The notes: generated by a model from the sequence alone, not told the origin. Shown: positions 54,613-63,482, counted from the first letter of the stretch. The stretch: 64,000 nucleotides of DNA from Bacteroidota bacterium (GCA_947507965.1 CANNQU010000002.1:32360-96359), one strand, 5' to 3'. Program-made: numbers and translations.

Positions 54613-55152
54613 ATGAAAAAGTTATTCATTATCTCAATCCTAGCCATCAGTATTACGGCTTGCAACCAAGGCGACACGAATGCAGCAAACAATACAAAAG
54701 ACACCACAAGCAATAAATCAGAAGCACAAACTGCTTCAAAAGACCATGTTTATGGCGCAACCTTCGACTATAAAACACCTGCAAAACTTGTGGATTTAAT
54801 GAAGGATGCTTCAAAACTAGATACCACCAAAGATTATGCTGTGGAGGCTGTTATAACCCAAGTATGTCAGAAAAAAGGATGCTGGTTTAATGCAGAAGAC
54901 GGAAACGGAGGCGATATCTTTGTAAAAATTGTTTCAGCTGATGACAATGCTGAGGAAGTAGGCATTCCGATGACTACCGCCACTGGCTCTAGTTTAGTGT
55001 TTTATGGAACTCCTAAATACAGAGAAGTAAGTGTGAAACAACAAAGACATTACTTAGAAGATGCCGGCAAATCGAAAGCAGAAATTGATGCCATCACGAA
55101 ACCCAAAATGGCTTGGCGATTTTTTGCCACTGGGGTAGTAATCAAAGGTTAA
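54613..55152 (+). CDS. DUF4920-type lipoprotein
   Basis: 179 residues with a lipobox (SITAC, Cys17), a low-complexity Asn/Thr/Lys spacer to about residue 45 and a beta-rich domain containing VITQVCQKKGCWFNAEDGNGGDIFVKIV. The CxxxxC pair with an aromatic following it is typical of DUF4920 proteins. The function is unknown; an envelope redox or metal role is possible. It lies 34 nt downstream of the S46 peptidase gene and ends with a strong terminator, so the two may be cotranscribed. Confidence 0.85.
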   Translation: MKKLFIISILAISITACNQGDTNAANNTKDTTSNKSEAQTASKDHVYGATFDYKTPAKLVDLMKDASKLDTTKDYAVEAVITQVCQKKGCWFNAEDGNGGDIFVKIVSADDNAEEVGIPMTTATGSSLVFYGTPKYREVSVKQQRHYLEDAGKSKAEIDAITKPKMAWRFFATGVVIKG

Positions 55153-55176
55153 CAATCGAATTACTCAACCTATTTT

Positions 55177-55208
55177 AAAAAAGCGGACAAAATTTGTTCG
55201 CTTTTTTT
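55177..55208. terminator. Bidirectional intrinsic terminator
   Basis: AAAAAAGCGGACAAA pairs with TTTGTTCGCTTTTTT through one G:T wobble. It lies 24 nt after the DUF4920 stop, between that gene and the GNAT-like gene. Confidence 0.9.
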
Positions 55209-55227
55209 GTATTTTGATATTTGTGCG

Positions 55228-55256
55228 TTGAAAGTATAAAGTGTTTTCTATTTTCG
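55228..55256 (+). promoter_or_regulatory. Promoter of the GNAT-like gene
   Basis: TTG (55228-55230), 18 nt spacer and TATTTTCG (55249-55256, one mismatch to the -7 consensus). It ends 5 nt before the ATG at 55262. Confidence 0.55.
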
Positions 55257-55261
55257 TAGCT

Positions 55262-56863
55262 ATGAGAAACCCTATTACTCAGTACCTCGATAAACTGAGG
55301 AAAATAATATTTATATATGATGGTACACGAGCCGATGAAAAAGCATCGATCCTGGAAATGTTGAGTTCCCTACCATTAACCAATACAAAGAAAATATTAG
55401 ATTATCATGAGCTATTATTGTTTATCGCTGCCCATCCCGAAAATGAACGGATAAAAAATAGTACAGAAAAGGAGTTTCACAGAATCGGACAATACCTACA
55501 AAAAACAGCTCATGCACCTCCCAATGACCTTCTTGATTCCGGCCTTCCCTATACAAATATCATTAGACATTTTTCTCATGACTTATTGCTGTGGATGAAA
55601 ACCAACCCGGAATGTACGATTACCATCGATTCCTTTTCTGAACTGGATTTAAATACAATGCTTGCCATTACTTTGCCTCCATTAGAACAGGAGTTAACAA
55701 CTGCCGGTATGGGTAGTGAGGCTTTGCTTGACGCCTTATATGTACGTAAAAAAGAGCGACTTAACTTTATTCTGGATCAATTTAGCACGCTTAATACAAC
55801 GCTTCTTGTAAAAGACCATTTATGGGAATCGCTAAAATTGTATGTAGAAATCACGCTTAATAACAGAAGATTTTCTAGTTCATTTAATAGAATTCCCATA
55901 AAAAAGACCTTCTTTCATACTCAATTGTTGAAACATTTTGAACCTGAAATATGGTACAATAAAAGGCTCCCTCCACCGAAAAAAACAAACGAGAAACAAC
56001 GAATTGAAATCGCTGATATTATCAAAAAATCGCTGGTATTAACCCTTCGAGAAACCGACCCCTCAACGTATATGGACGAAAACAGTTTGCGACTATACGA
56101 GCTTGAACATGGTATTTCAATTGCCATTTATGGGATGACCCCCAATCGACAAATGTCTTTGCAATCATACATTGGATATACGTTATTTAAAAATGGATTC
56201 CCTGCAGCCTATGGCGGGAGCTGGGTTTTCGGCAGGTCGGCCATGTTTGGTCTCAATATTTTCGAACCCTTTAGAGGGGGAGAGTCTGGATTTATGATGT
56301 GCCAATTACTTAGAGTATATCGCCAGGCACTAAAAATTGATTGTTTCGAGGTGGAGCCATACCAATATGGAAGAGATAATCCGGATGGTATAAAATCGGG
56401 GGCATTCTGGTTTTATTATCGTCATGGATTTCGGCCAGTGGAAAAATCTATTCTAAAAATAGCTCAGGAAGAGCATCAGAAAATAAAAGCAAGACCTGGT
56501 TATAAAACAACACCAAAAACATTACTTCATTTCACGGAGTGCAATTTGGCATTAATGCAAAGCCTAAAAGCACCCATGAAAATATATGACCTTACCCATA
56601 CCATAACAAAAATGATTGGCCAAAAATTCAACGGAAACCGTAAGGAAGCGGCCGACGCTTGCATCCAAAGATTTCTAATGAAAACAGGGAGAGGGATAAA
56701 ATATAATGAGAATGAAAAACTCGTGTTAACGGAGATGGCATTTTTGGCTGAAAGCTTACCAATTAACGACGATAAACGGTTAGCTGTTTTGAAGAAGATG
56801 ATTAAAATGAAACCAAACGATCCTTATCAATACAACCAGCTCCTATGTGATTTGTTGGAGTAG
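55262..56863 (+). CDS. Large uncharacterised protein with GNAT-like C-terminal domain
   Basis: 533 residues, no signal peptide. The N-terminal 250 residues are helical and without a recognised family. The middle and C-terminal part contains GFPAAYGGSWVFGRSAMFG, FRGGESGFMMCQLLRVYRQ and GIKSGAFWFYYRHGFRPVEKS, the last two resembling the acyl-CoA-binding and core strands of GNAT acyltransferases. Family and substrate are unknown. The ATG at 55262 is preferred over a GTG at 55241 that lies in the promoter. It stands alone between two transcripts. Confidence 0.72.
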   Translation: MRNPITQYLDKLRKIIFIYDGTRADEKASILEMLSSLPLTNTKKILDYHELLLFIAAHPENERIKNSTEKEFHRIGQYLQKTAHAPPNDLLDSGLPYTNIIRHFSHDLLLWMKTNPECTITIDSFSELDLNTMLAITLPPLEQELTTAGMGSEALLDALYVRKKERLNFILDQFSTLNTTLLVKDHLWESLKLYVEITLNNRRFSSSFNRIPIKKTFFHTQLLKHFEPEIWYNKRLPPPKKTNEKQRIEIADIIKKSLVLTLRETDPSTYMDENSLRLYELEHGISIAIYGMTPNRQMSLQSYIGYTLFKNGFPAAYGGSWVFGRSAMFGLNIFEPFRGGESGFMMCQLLRVYRQALKIDCFEVEPYQYGRDNPDGIKSGAFWFYYRHGFRPVEKSILKIAQEEHQKIKARPGYKTTPKTLLHFTECNLALMQSLKAPMKIYDLTHTITKMIGQKFNGNRKEAADACIQRFLMKTGRGIKYNENEKLVLTEMAFLAESLPINDDKRLAVLKKMIKMKPNDPYQYNQLLCDLLE

Positions 56864-56878
56864 TATTGGCTTGGCAAT

Positions 56879-57676
56879 TCATTTCTCTTCATGCCATTGT
56901 TTTGCAGCCCCGTCAACAGAAAGATGCCAATGATGGATTAAATTCTTTTCGTTTGTACGGCAACAAAAATAGTTTTTCTGCCAAAAGCGAAGCCATAGGT
57001 CGGTATCTTCTCCGCCCCAAGTAATAAAGTTTTCATCGTATCCACCAACCTCTTCAAATTGCTTTCTAGTACAGGCTAATATTCCTTTCCCTTCCGTATA
57101 CCAACTTTTACTCGTTTCTTCAATTGTATTATAGGCCTGGCAAACGGGAAACCAAATACGGTTATTTGCCGAAAACAAATTCACTTTTTCAACAATATCG
57201 ATGGGTAGAGAAACATCAGCATCGGTAATGAAAACATGCTCTGTTATTGCATTTCTTACGGCAGAATTCATGGCTTTACTTCTTGCGAAAGGCATGAATT
57301 TAGTTTCATAATAGAGGTGTTCTCCCCATTTGCTTTTTAACGTTGTTGCCAACTCGTCTGCATCATCGCTACCACAATCATAAACACTCAGGTATATTAA
57401 ATTTCTGTATTTCGCTTGTAGCAGGCTTTCTGATAAATAATTTATCAATGCATCTGATCTATTTTTATTAGAAACGCAGATCGTAATGGGCCGTAGGTTT
57501 TTATGCTTACCAGAAAATAATTTAGTTAGAAGCAATATAAGATGCCCTTTGATTTCAACCCAATAAACAAATAATCCCAACCTATGTTGTGGGGCTTTGA
57601 ATAGCCACCAAAATGGTTTTTTTAGAGCCGTTGGAACAAATCGTTTGAACATCATCTTCGGGTAAACCAACAACAT
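56879..57676 (-). CDS. Family 2-like glycosyltransferase with galactosyltransferase-type C-terminus
   Basis: 265 residues. A GT-A fold is indicated by ICVSNKNRSDALINYLSESLL, the metal-binding DAD in FITDADVSLP and the conserved acceptor region GGYDENFITWGGEDTDLWLRF. N-terminal helices may mediate membrane association. The acceptor is unknown. It starts in a TAATG overlap with the stop of trhO, so both are on one transcript. Confidence 0.86.
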   Translation of the reverse strand: MLLVYPKMMFKRFVPTALKKPFWWLFKAPQHRLGLFVYWVEIKGHLILLLTKLFSGKHKNLRPITICVSNKNRSDALINYLSESLLQAKYRNLIYLSVYDCGSDDADELATTLKSKWGEHLYYETKFMPFARSKAMNSAVRNAITEHVFITDADVSLPIDIVEKVNLFSANNRIWFPVCQAYNTIEETSKSWYTEGKGILACTRKQFEEVGGYDENFITWGGEDTDLWLRFWQKNYFCCRTNEKNLIHHWHLSVDGAAKQWHEEK

Positions 57677-58602
57677 TATAAATAATCGACGGCTGGTTTG
57701 GGATAATAGCCCTTTTCGTTATATGGACGCTTTCGAGGATGTTCCTTGCAGGTCGTGCTACAGGCCCCATCAAATTGAACCGCGCACGTTAAACAAATCG
57801 TTGTATGAATATTGCAATCAGGGTTGGCACAATTTACCATACGAGAAGAAGGCGTGCCACAGACAAAACATTTTGAGATTACCGTTGGATTTACTTTGTT
57901 TACGTCCACTTTAATTCTTCCATCAAATACATAGAGCTCTCCTTCAAAGTCAACGCCCCCGGTTTCCTGTGCATATTTTATCACCCCTCCTTGCAGCTGA
58001 TAAACGTCGTTAAATCCACTTTCAAGTAATAAAGCTGTTGCTTTTTCGCATTTGATGCCTCCGGTGCAATACGTTATGATTTTTTTATCTCTGTATTTCT
58101 CTAGCTGATGAAGATGCTGTGGGAGATCTCTAAAATTCTCTAAATTCAAAGTAACGGCGTCTTTGAATTTCCCTAACTCATATTCGTAGTCACTTCTCAT
58201 ATCCACCACGACCACATCACGTTGATCTTTCATCTCTAAAAACTCTTGTGGTGTTAAATGTATACCCGTAAGTTTATTGGGGTCGAGGGCCTTCTCACCA
58301 CGAACTCCAAGGTGTACAATTTCGGGTTTAACACGCACATGCATTTTATGAAACACATGTTCTGCCACGTCATCTATTTTAAAATCAATGCCGGCAAAAC
58401 GTATATCTTCCTTCAAGGAACGCATGTAGGTTTCACAGGCTTCAGTGGTTCCGCTCACGGTTCCATTCAATCCTTCTCCGGCTATAATAATACGACCTTT
58501 TAATCCCAGCTCTTTACAGTATTTCAGATGCTTCACGGCGAACCCTTCAGGATCTTCCATTAGCGTATAGAAATAATACAATAAAACCTTATAGGCAGTC
58601 AT
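57676..58602 (-). CDS. trhO: tRNA uridine(34) hydroxylase
   Basis: 308 residues of the TrhO (YceA) family, which makes ho5U34 in tRNA using molecular oxygen. The N-terminal YYFYTLMEDPEGF...GEGLNGTVSG, rhodanese domain with catalytic Cys179 in TYCTGGIKC and the C-terminal cysteine cluster (CFVCGTPSSR, CANPDCNIH) are all seen. The ATG at 58602 replaces a longer N-terminal extension, and matches known starts. A glycosyltransferase gene overlaps its stop. Confidence 0.93.
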   Translation of the reverse strand: MTAYKVLLYYFYTLMEDPEGFAVKHLKYCKELGLKGRIIIAGEGLNGTVSGTTEACETYMRSLKEDIRFAGIDFKIDDVAEHVFHKMHVRVKPEIVHLGVRGEKALDPNKLTGIHLTPQEFLEMKDQRDVVVVDMRSDYEYELGKFKDAVTLNLENFRDLPQHLHQLEKYRDKKIITYCTGGIKCEKATALLLESGFNDVYQLQGGVIKYAQETGGVDFEGELYVFDGRIKVDVNKVNPTVISKCFVCGTPSSRMVNCANPDCNIHTTICLTCAVQFDGACSTTCKEHPRKRPYNEKGYYPKPAVDYL

Positions 58603-58610
58603 AGTACCCG

Positions 58611-58638
58611 CGAAGATAAGGATTTTTGCTCTTTTCAA
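58611..58638 (-). promoter_or_regulatory. Promoter of trhO
   Basis: Minus-strand TTG (58636-58638), 17 nt and TATCTTCG (58611-58618, one mismatch). The -7 element ends 8 nt before the ATG at 58602. Confidence 0.5.
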
Positions 58639-58688
58639 TTTAACATCCAAAACCTCGAAATAATTCGCTTTTTTTGTACTTTCAAATT

Positions 58689-59183
58689 ATGGAAAGCGTT
58701 ATATTAAACACCCAACAGCTACAGCAAAAAATACAGCGAATTGCCTATCAGCTTTTTGAGGAGCATCAGGATGAGGAAACGTTAGTTATTGCCGGAGTAA
58801 ATGGTAATGGTTATCTTCTAGCCAAAGAAATCAATACCTTTTTTAAAACCATCTGCCCCATTAAAACATCTTTGATTGAGGTGGTCGTCGAAAAGTCAAA
58901 CCCTTTCAAGCACGCCATCAGCTGTAACGATGCAGGTATCGAAAACACAGCCCTTGTTCTCATCGATGATGTGCTTAACAGTGGAAGTACTTTAATTGCT
59001 GCCGTTCATCATTTTCTCAAAAAACCGATGAAAAAGATAAAAACAGCGGTACTTATCGACCGGAATCACCGTACCTTTCCTATTGCGGCCGATTTTGTAG
59101 GAATGAGCCTTGCCACTACGTTACAGGAACATGTAGAGGTAAGAAGTGAAAATGGCCGGTTGATAGAAGTCGTTTTAACCTAG
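58689..59183 (+). CDS. PyrR-like phosphoribosyltransferase
   Basis: About 164 residues. The PRPP-binding loop is LVLIDDVLNSGSTLI and the C-terminal half, VLIDRNHRTFPIAADFVGMSLATTLQEHVEV, follows the pattern of PyrR. PyrR proteins are uracil phosphoribosyltransferases that in some bacteria also regulate pyrimidine operons by RNA binding; no pyrimidine gene is adjacent here. The ATG at 58689 is preferred over an in-frame ATG at 58674, which lies within the upstream promoter-like sequence. Confidence 0.87.
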   Translation: MESVILNTQQLQQKIQRIAYQLFEEHQDEETLVIAGVNGNGYLLAKEINTFFKTICPIKTSLIEVVVEKSNPFKHAISCNDAGIENTALVLIDDVLNSGSTLIAAVHHFLKKPMKKIKTAVLIDRNHRTFPIAADFVGMSLATTLQEHVEVRSENGRLIEVVLT

Positions 59184-59227
59184 CTCTTTTATGCTCAACA
59201 ATTTAATTACAATAATAACTTCCTAAT

Positions 59228-60472
59228 TTGTATTCACAACGTGTCGTTATCGTAGGTGCCGGTCCGGCGGGGTGCAGTACTTCCTTGTTTCTATCTCAGC
59301 ATAAAATTCCACATCTTATTTTGGAGAAAGGCCTATTTCCACGCGACAAAATTTGCGGTGATGCCTTGAGTGGGAAAGTAGTAGAGGTATTGAAGAAATA
59401 CGATGAAAATATTATTCATCAAATGACGCAAAACCCAAACAATTTTTTAGGGAGCTGGGGCGTAAAATTTGTTGCACCCAATGGCAAAGCACTCGATATC
59501 CCTTTTAAAAAAAACAGCAGCCAGGAGCCTCATGCTCCGGGTTTTATAAGCCGGCGCATGCATTTCGACCATTTTATGGTGCAACAACTCGACCCCAATT
59601 ATGCTGAACTCATAACAGGGGCAGAAGTACTGTCTATTGTAAAGGAGGACACGATCAATTTGCTTACCTATTTGAAGAATGGGGTAAAACAAACCATTCC
59701 ATTCGATCTCATTATAGGCTGTGATGGTGATCGGAGTGTGGTAGAAAAAACGTTCGTAAACCGTCCGTTTGAGTCCAAACACTATTGCGCTGGAATACGA
59801 GCATACTATCAAAATGTTAGCAATCTTCACCCACAGAATTTTATCGAATTGCACTTTTTAGACGAGCTTTTACCGGGATATTTCTGGATTTTCCCCTTGG
59901 GTGATGGCACCTGTAACGTAGGCGCAGGAATGCTTTCATCATCAGTGAGTAAAAACAAGGTTAACCTAAAAGAGCAAATGCTTAAGGCGATTGCACAAAA
60001 TCCGAATATAAAAGATCGATTTAAAAACGCCACTCCAGAAGGGAAGATTCATGGTTGGGGGCTACCACTAGGAAGCAAAAAAAGAAGCATCAGCGGTGAT
60101 AACTATATTTTAACCGGTGATGCCGCCTCACTCATTGATCCATTTACCGGCGAAGGAATTGGCAACGCCTTATACAGTGGTTACTTTGCTGCACAGGCGA
60201 TAAAAAGAGCAATCGACGAGAAAAATTTCACTGCCCGTTTTCTTGCCCACCACTACGACGCAGCTGTTTACCACCGGTTGTGGAATGAACTAAAACTAAG
60301 TCACACATTACAAAAGCTGAGTAAAAACAATCGCTTATTTAATTTTGTGGTGAATAGGGCACATCGTAGTGAAACCCTACGAAACACCATCAGTTGTATG
60401 TTTGAGGACATGGATTTGCGCGCGCAGTTTCGAAATCCGTTATTTTGGTGGAAGATGCTGATTGGTAAATAA
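59228..60472 (+). CDS. Geranylgeranyl-reductase-family flavoprotein
   Basis: 414 residues with the FAD dinucleotide-binding motif GAGPAG (residues 10-15), the second FAD motif GCDGDRS and the C-terminal GDAASLIDPFTGEGIGNAL. These features place it with geranylgeranyl reductases and related FAD monooxygenases. The substrate is unknown. Translation must start at TTG 59228, because an in-frame stop lies at 59216-59218 and the first ATG lies beyond the conserved N-terminus. Confidence 0.9.
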   Translation: MYSQRVVIVGAGPAGCSTSLFLSQHKIPHLILEKGLFPRDKICGDALSGKVVEVLKKYDENIIHQMTQNPNNFLGSWGVKFVAPNGKALDIPFKKNSSQEPHAPGFISRRMHFDHFMVQQLDPNYAELITGAEVLSIVKEDTINLLTYLKNGVKQTIPFDLIIGCDGDRSVVEKTFVNRPFESKHYCAGIRAYYQNVSNLHPQNFIELHFLDELLPGYFWIFPLGDGTCNVGAGMLSSSVSKNKVNLKEQMLKAIAQNPNIKDRFKNATPEGKIHGWGLPLGSKKRSISGDNYILTGDAASLIDPFTGEGIGNALYSGYFAAQAIKRAIDEKNFTARFLAHHYDAAVYHRLWNELKLSHTLQKLSKNNRLFNFVVNRAHRSETLRNTISCMFEDMDLRAQFRNPLFWWKMLIGK

Positions 60473-60489
60473 AAAGCGTAAATTAAAAA

Positions 60490-60621
60490 CTAGATAATCC
60501 CCATTGGCACTTTCGTTCCTCTACTTCCATTACACTTTTTGGGATGTTGACTATTGCTGCAAGAAGCTAGAAATAGACACATGCCCATTAAAAATAAAAT
60601 TGAAATACGAATACGTTTCAT
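60490..60621 (-). CDS. 43-residue small lipoprotein
   Basis: The ATG at 60621 opens a 44-codon frame ending in TAG at 60490. The product begins MKRIRISILFLMGMCLFLASC, with a clear lipobox LASC (Cys21), and continues with a basic stretch ending KVPMGII. It lies 52 nt downstream of rlmN on the same strand and may be cotranscribed. Function unknown. A KxxCNGSxGTKVPMG tail resembles small lipoproteins seen in other Bacteroidota, from memory only. Confidence 0.7.
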   Translation of the reverse strand: MKRIRISILFLMGMCLFLASCSNSQHPKKCNGSRGTKVPMGII

Positions 60622-60673
60622 GATAAAAAAATATTAAAATTCGTATAGCTAATGTCATCAATATGTTTTCTAG

Positions 60674-61714
60674 TTATTCCTTATTGGCCAGTTGCCCACA
60701 AGCGGCATCAATATCTTTCCCTCTACTTCTTCTTACGGTTACAATCACACCTTTATTCTGCAAATATAATTGAAATTGGTCTATTTTATCAATCGAAGCA
60801 TTCTCAAACAATCCATCTCCAATCGGATTATATTCAATTAAGTTAATTTTACAAGGCACATTACGGCTAAACTGGTAAAGGTGTTCTGCATCTTCCAAAC
60901 TATCATTAAAATGATCAAAAACAATATATTCAAAGGTAATCCTGCTCCCTGTCTTATGATAAAAGTAGCGTAATGCCTCTCCTAAAGTCTCCAGATTATT
61001 CGTTTCGTTGATATTCATTATTTTGTCGCGCTTTTCGTCAGAGGCTGCATGAAGGCTAAGCGCTAAATTAAATCGGGCCGCATCATCACCTAGCTTTTTT
61101 ATCATTTTGGCTACTCCCGCTGTCGACACGGTGATTCTGGATGCAGCCATTCCTAGTCCATCAGGCGACGTTATTTTATCTATTCCTGCCATAACATTCT
61201 TATAGTTCAATAACGGCTCACCCATGCCCATAAACACAATATTAGATAGCGGTTTATGATGGTGCTGTGCTGCCTGATTTCGGATATGAACCACCTGGTC
61301 ATAAATTTCATCGGCGTTAAGGTTTCGCATACGCTCCATTTTACCCGTAGCACAAAAAGTACAGGCAAGACTGCAACCCACCTGACTGCTTACACAGGCC
61401 GTCATCCGCTCTCCATCGGGTATGAGCACCCCCTCCACAAAATAATTATCGTGGAGTTGAAATCTTGATTTTATGGTGCCGTCGTTACTCACTTGCCGTT
61501 TTTCTATACTAACGTTATTGATTACAAAATTATTGTTCAGTGTTTCACGTAATTCCTTGGATAGATTCGTCATCTCATCAAAACGATGAACGCTTTTTTG
61601 CCAAAGCCACTCATACACCTGCTTGGCACGAAACTTTTGCTGTCCGAGGCTGAGAAATAAGGCCCTGATTTCATCTAATGATAAGGCCCTGATATCTTGT
61701 TTTATTAATTCCAT
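60674..61714 (-). CDS. rlmN: 23S rRNA/tRNA adenine(2503/37)-C2 methyltransferase
   Basis: 346 residues of the radical SAM RlmN family, which methylates A2503 of 23S rRNA and A37 of some tRNAs. The iron-sulphur motif is C114xxxC118xxC121 in CSLACTFC; GMGEPLLNYKNV, SLHAASDEKRDKIM and the C-terminal catalytic Cys in DAACGQL are also present. The ATG at 61714 is preferred, since the upstream TTG at 61726 lies in the promoter. Confidence 0.96.
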   Translation of the reverse strand: MELIKQDIRALSLDEIRALFLSLGQQKFRAKQVYEWLWQKSVHRFDEMTNLSKELRETLNNNFVINNVSIEKRQVSNDGTIKSRFQLHDNYFVEGVLIPDGERMTACVSSQVGCSLACTFCATGKMERMRNLNADEIYDQVVHIRNQAAQHHHKPLSNIVFMGMGEPLLNYKNVMAGIDKITSPDGLGMAASRITVSTAGVAKMIKKLGDDAARFNLALSLHAASDEKRDKIMNINETNNLETLGEALRYFYHKTGSRITFEYIVFDHFNDSLEDAEHLYQFSRNVPCKINLIEYNPIGDGLFENASIDKIDQFQLYLQNKGVIVTVRRSRGKDIDAACGQLANKE

Positions 61715-61723
61715 TGCGTATTG

Positions 61724-61731
61724 CAAAGATA
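61724..61731 (-). promoter_or_regulatory. -7 element of rlmN
   Basis: Minus-strand TATCTTTG, a perfect TAnnTTTG match, ends 9 nt before the ATG at 61714. Confidence 0.6.
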
Positions 61732-61748
61732 AGGAATAAAAAAAGAGA

Positions 61749-62726
61749 CTAAAACGAATGCCACGCTTTCCACATCTTCTTTTCCAAACTATACTTTAAC
61801 GTAGAAGGCAGTGCGTGCCAAAAATATTTATTGATGTGGGTGGCAAAGCTTGGTTGCATATAACAATTCACCGTACACCCCTGACATTTCTCATGAGTAC
61901 CTTCCTTTTTAATTTGCCCTTTAACATCGTTTGAGCTCCTCAATTCAAATAGATTATTATCAATTTCAATCTCTTCTAACCCCAAGTGATAGCAAGGTAT
62001 CATCATTTTGTTTTCAGGAGAGATTACGATCGTGGTACTCATAGCCTTGCATGCCGGTTTCGCGATTTGATTACCACCATCTTCTCGTAATTTTATAAAG
62101 CCGTTATTGAGGTACACCAGCTTTCTTCTACTCCATCTTTTTAATTCGGCCAATGCTGTGGTGTTTAATTCGCTTCCTACCTCGTTATATTCAAACATCG
62201 GATTTAAAATCAAAATTAAGTTGTTCGGTTTAGAAATCTCTTCATAAACTTGTTGTATCTGATGAATATTTCCTTTATGAACGGTAAATAAAATATCCGG
62301 GCGTTCGTTAAAGGACTTTGCCAGTGCAATACTTTTAATCAGGTTGTCAAAGCATGCGACGCCCCTGCTTTTGTCGTGCTCTGCTGGGATGGGGCTATCC
62401 AAACTAAAATGGAGCATATCAACGAGGCCTCGAAGTTTCTCGGCGTACTTAGGATACAATAATGCATTGGTAGTAAGCGTAGTAATGAATTGATACTTTT
62501 TAGCGAGTGCGAAAAACGCATCTATCTGTCGGTGCAGTAGAGGCTCACCTCCTGTAAAGTCAACGATCTTAACACCCAATTTCTTGAGTGCAATTAAATT
62601 TTGCTCTACATTTTCAATCGTAATATACGGCGATGGTTTCTCCCATAGATCACAAAAGCTACATTTTGCATTGCAACGGTAGGTTACATAGTAATTACAT
62701 AAAACAGGGTGATTGAAGAGTTTCAA
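61749..62726 (-). CDS. Radical SAM protein with SPASM-like C-terminus
   Basis: 325 residues. The radical SAM cluster motif is C18xxxC22xxC25 in RCNAKCSFCDLW, followed by DFTGGEPLLH and STLTTNALLYPKYAEKLR. The C-terminal cysteines (PACKAM, IPCYHLG, HEKCQGCTVNCYM) suggest a second iron-sulphur site like a SPASM or twitch domain. The substrate is unknown. Translation must start at TTG 62726, because an in-frame stop precedes it at 62730-62732 and no ATG precedes the cluster motif. Confidence 0.9.
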   Translation of the reverse strand: MKLFNHPVLCNYYVTYRCNAKCSFCDLWEKPSPYITIENVEQNLIALKKLGVKIVDFTGGEPLLHRQIDAFFALAKKYQFITTLTTNALLYPKYAEKLRGLVDMLHFSLDSPIPAEHDKSRGVACFDNLIKSIALAKSFNERPDILFTVHKGNIHQIQQVYEEISKPNNLILILNPMFEYNEVGSELNTTALAELKRWSRRKLVYLNNGFIKLREDGGNQIAKPACKAMSTTIVISPENKMMIPCYHLGLEEIEIDNNLFELRSSNDVKGQIKKEGTHEKCQGCTVNCYMQPSFATHINKYFWHALPSTLKYSLEKKMWKAWHSF

Positions 62727-62785
62727 TAATTAGATTTTAGAAAAAGAAAAAGACGGAATAAAAATTCATACAAAAAAAGCCCCGC

Positions 62786-63466
62786 CTATCTCAACACCTT
62801 GATTGAAAGCGTGGCATCGTGCAATGGACGGTCGTTAAGGTATTGCACTGTTGGGCTGTTACAAATACTATCTACCACGTTCATCCCCTCTACAATTTCC
62901 CCATAAACCGTATACTGACCATCTAGTTGCGGGATTCCTCCAATGGTGGTGTAGGTATTTATTTGTTCATTGGTAAGTGTGATGTTTCTGCTTGCAGCAA
63001 AAGCCCTCAATTCTACCTCCGAATATACTTTACCCTGAGCGATATAAAACTGAGTACCGCTGGAAGCCTTGGCCGGATTATTATCGCGGGCGGCACAAAG
63101 GGTTCCTTTTTTATGATAAATACCCGGTAAAATTTCTGCGGGAACGGTATAGTTACTATCGCAATTACCTAAAGCAATTCCCGGAAGGGCATTCCGTGTA
63201 TCGCAACTACCGCCCTGCATCATAAAATTCTTTATCACCCTAAAAAATAGGGTATTATCGTAATAGTGAATTTTCGCCAGCGCCAACATATTGTCGCGAT
63301 GTTTCGGCGTTTCATTATAGAGCTTCACAATCATATTCCCATAATTTGTGCTTATCTGGATATAATGCAGACGCTCTCCTTTCAGATCTTTGGTAGGGTA
63401 TTTAAACGACTTACAACCGAATAAAAAGAGTGCAATCGCACTGATTAGATAGATAGACTTTTTCAT
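62786..63466 (-). CDS. Cyclophilin-type peptidyl-prolyl isomerase lipoprotein
   Basis: 226 residues with a lipobox (LFLFGC, Cys18) and a complete cyclophilin fold: HYIQISTNYGNMIVKLYNETPKHRDNM, FFRVIKNFMMQGG, SSGTQFYIAQG and the C-terminal DGQYTVYGEIVEGMNVVDSI. An insertion between strands is longer than in cytoplasmic cyclophilins. It is likely to assist protein folding at the outer membrane or periplasm. Confidence 0.94.
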   Translation of the reverse strand: MKKSIYLISAIALFLFGCKSFKYPTKDLKGERLHYIQISTNYGNMIVKLYNETPKHRDNMLALAKIHYYDNTLFFRVIKNFMMQGGSCDTRNALPGIALGNCDSNYTVPAEILPGIYHKKGTLCAARDNNPAKASSGTQFYIAQGKVYSEVELRAFAASRNITLTNEQINTYTTIGGIPQLDGQYTVYGEIVEGMNVVDSICNSPTVQYLNDRPLHDATLSIKVLR

Positions 63467-63474
63467 GTTATGGG

Positions 63475-63482
63475 CAAAAATA
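63475..63482 (-). promoter_or_regulatory. -7 element of the cyclophilin gene
   Basis: Minus-strand TATTTTTG, a perfect TAnnTTTG match, ends 8 nt before the ATG at 63466. Confidence 0.6.
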
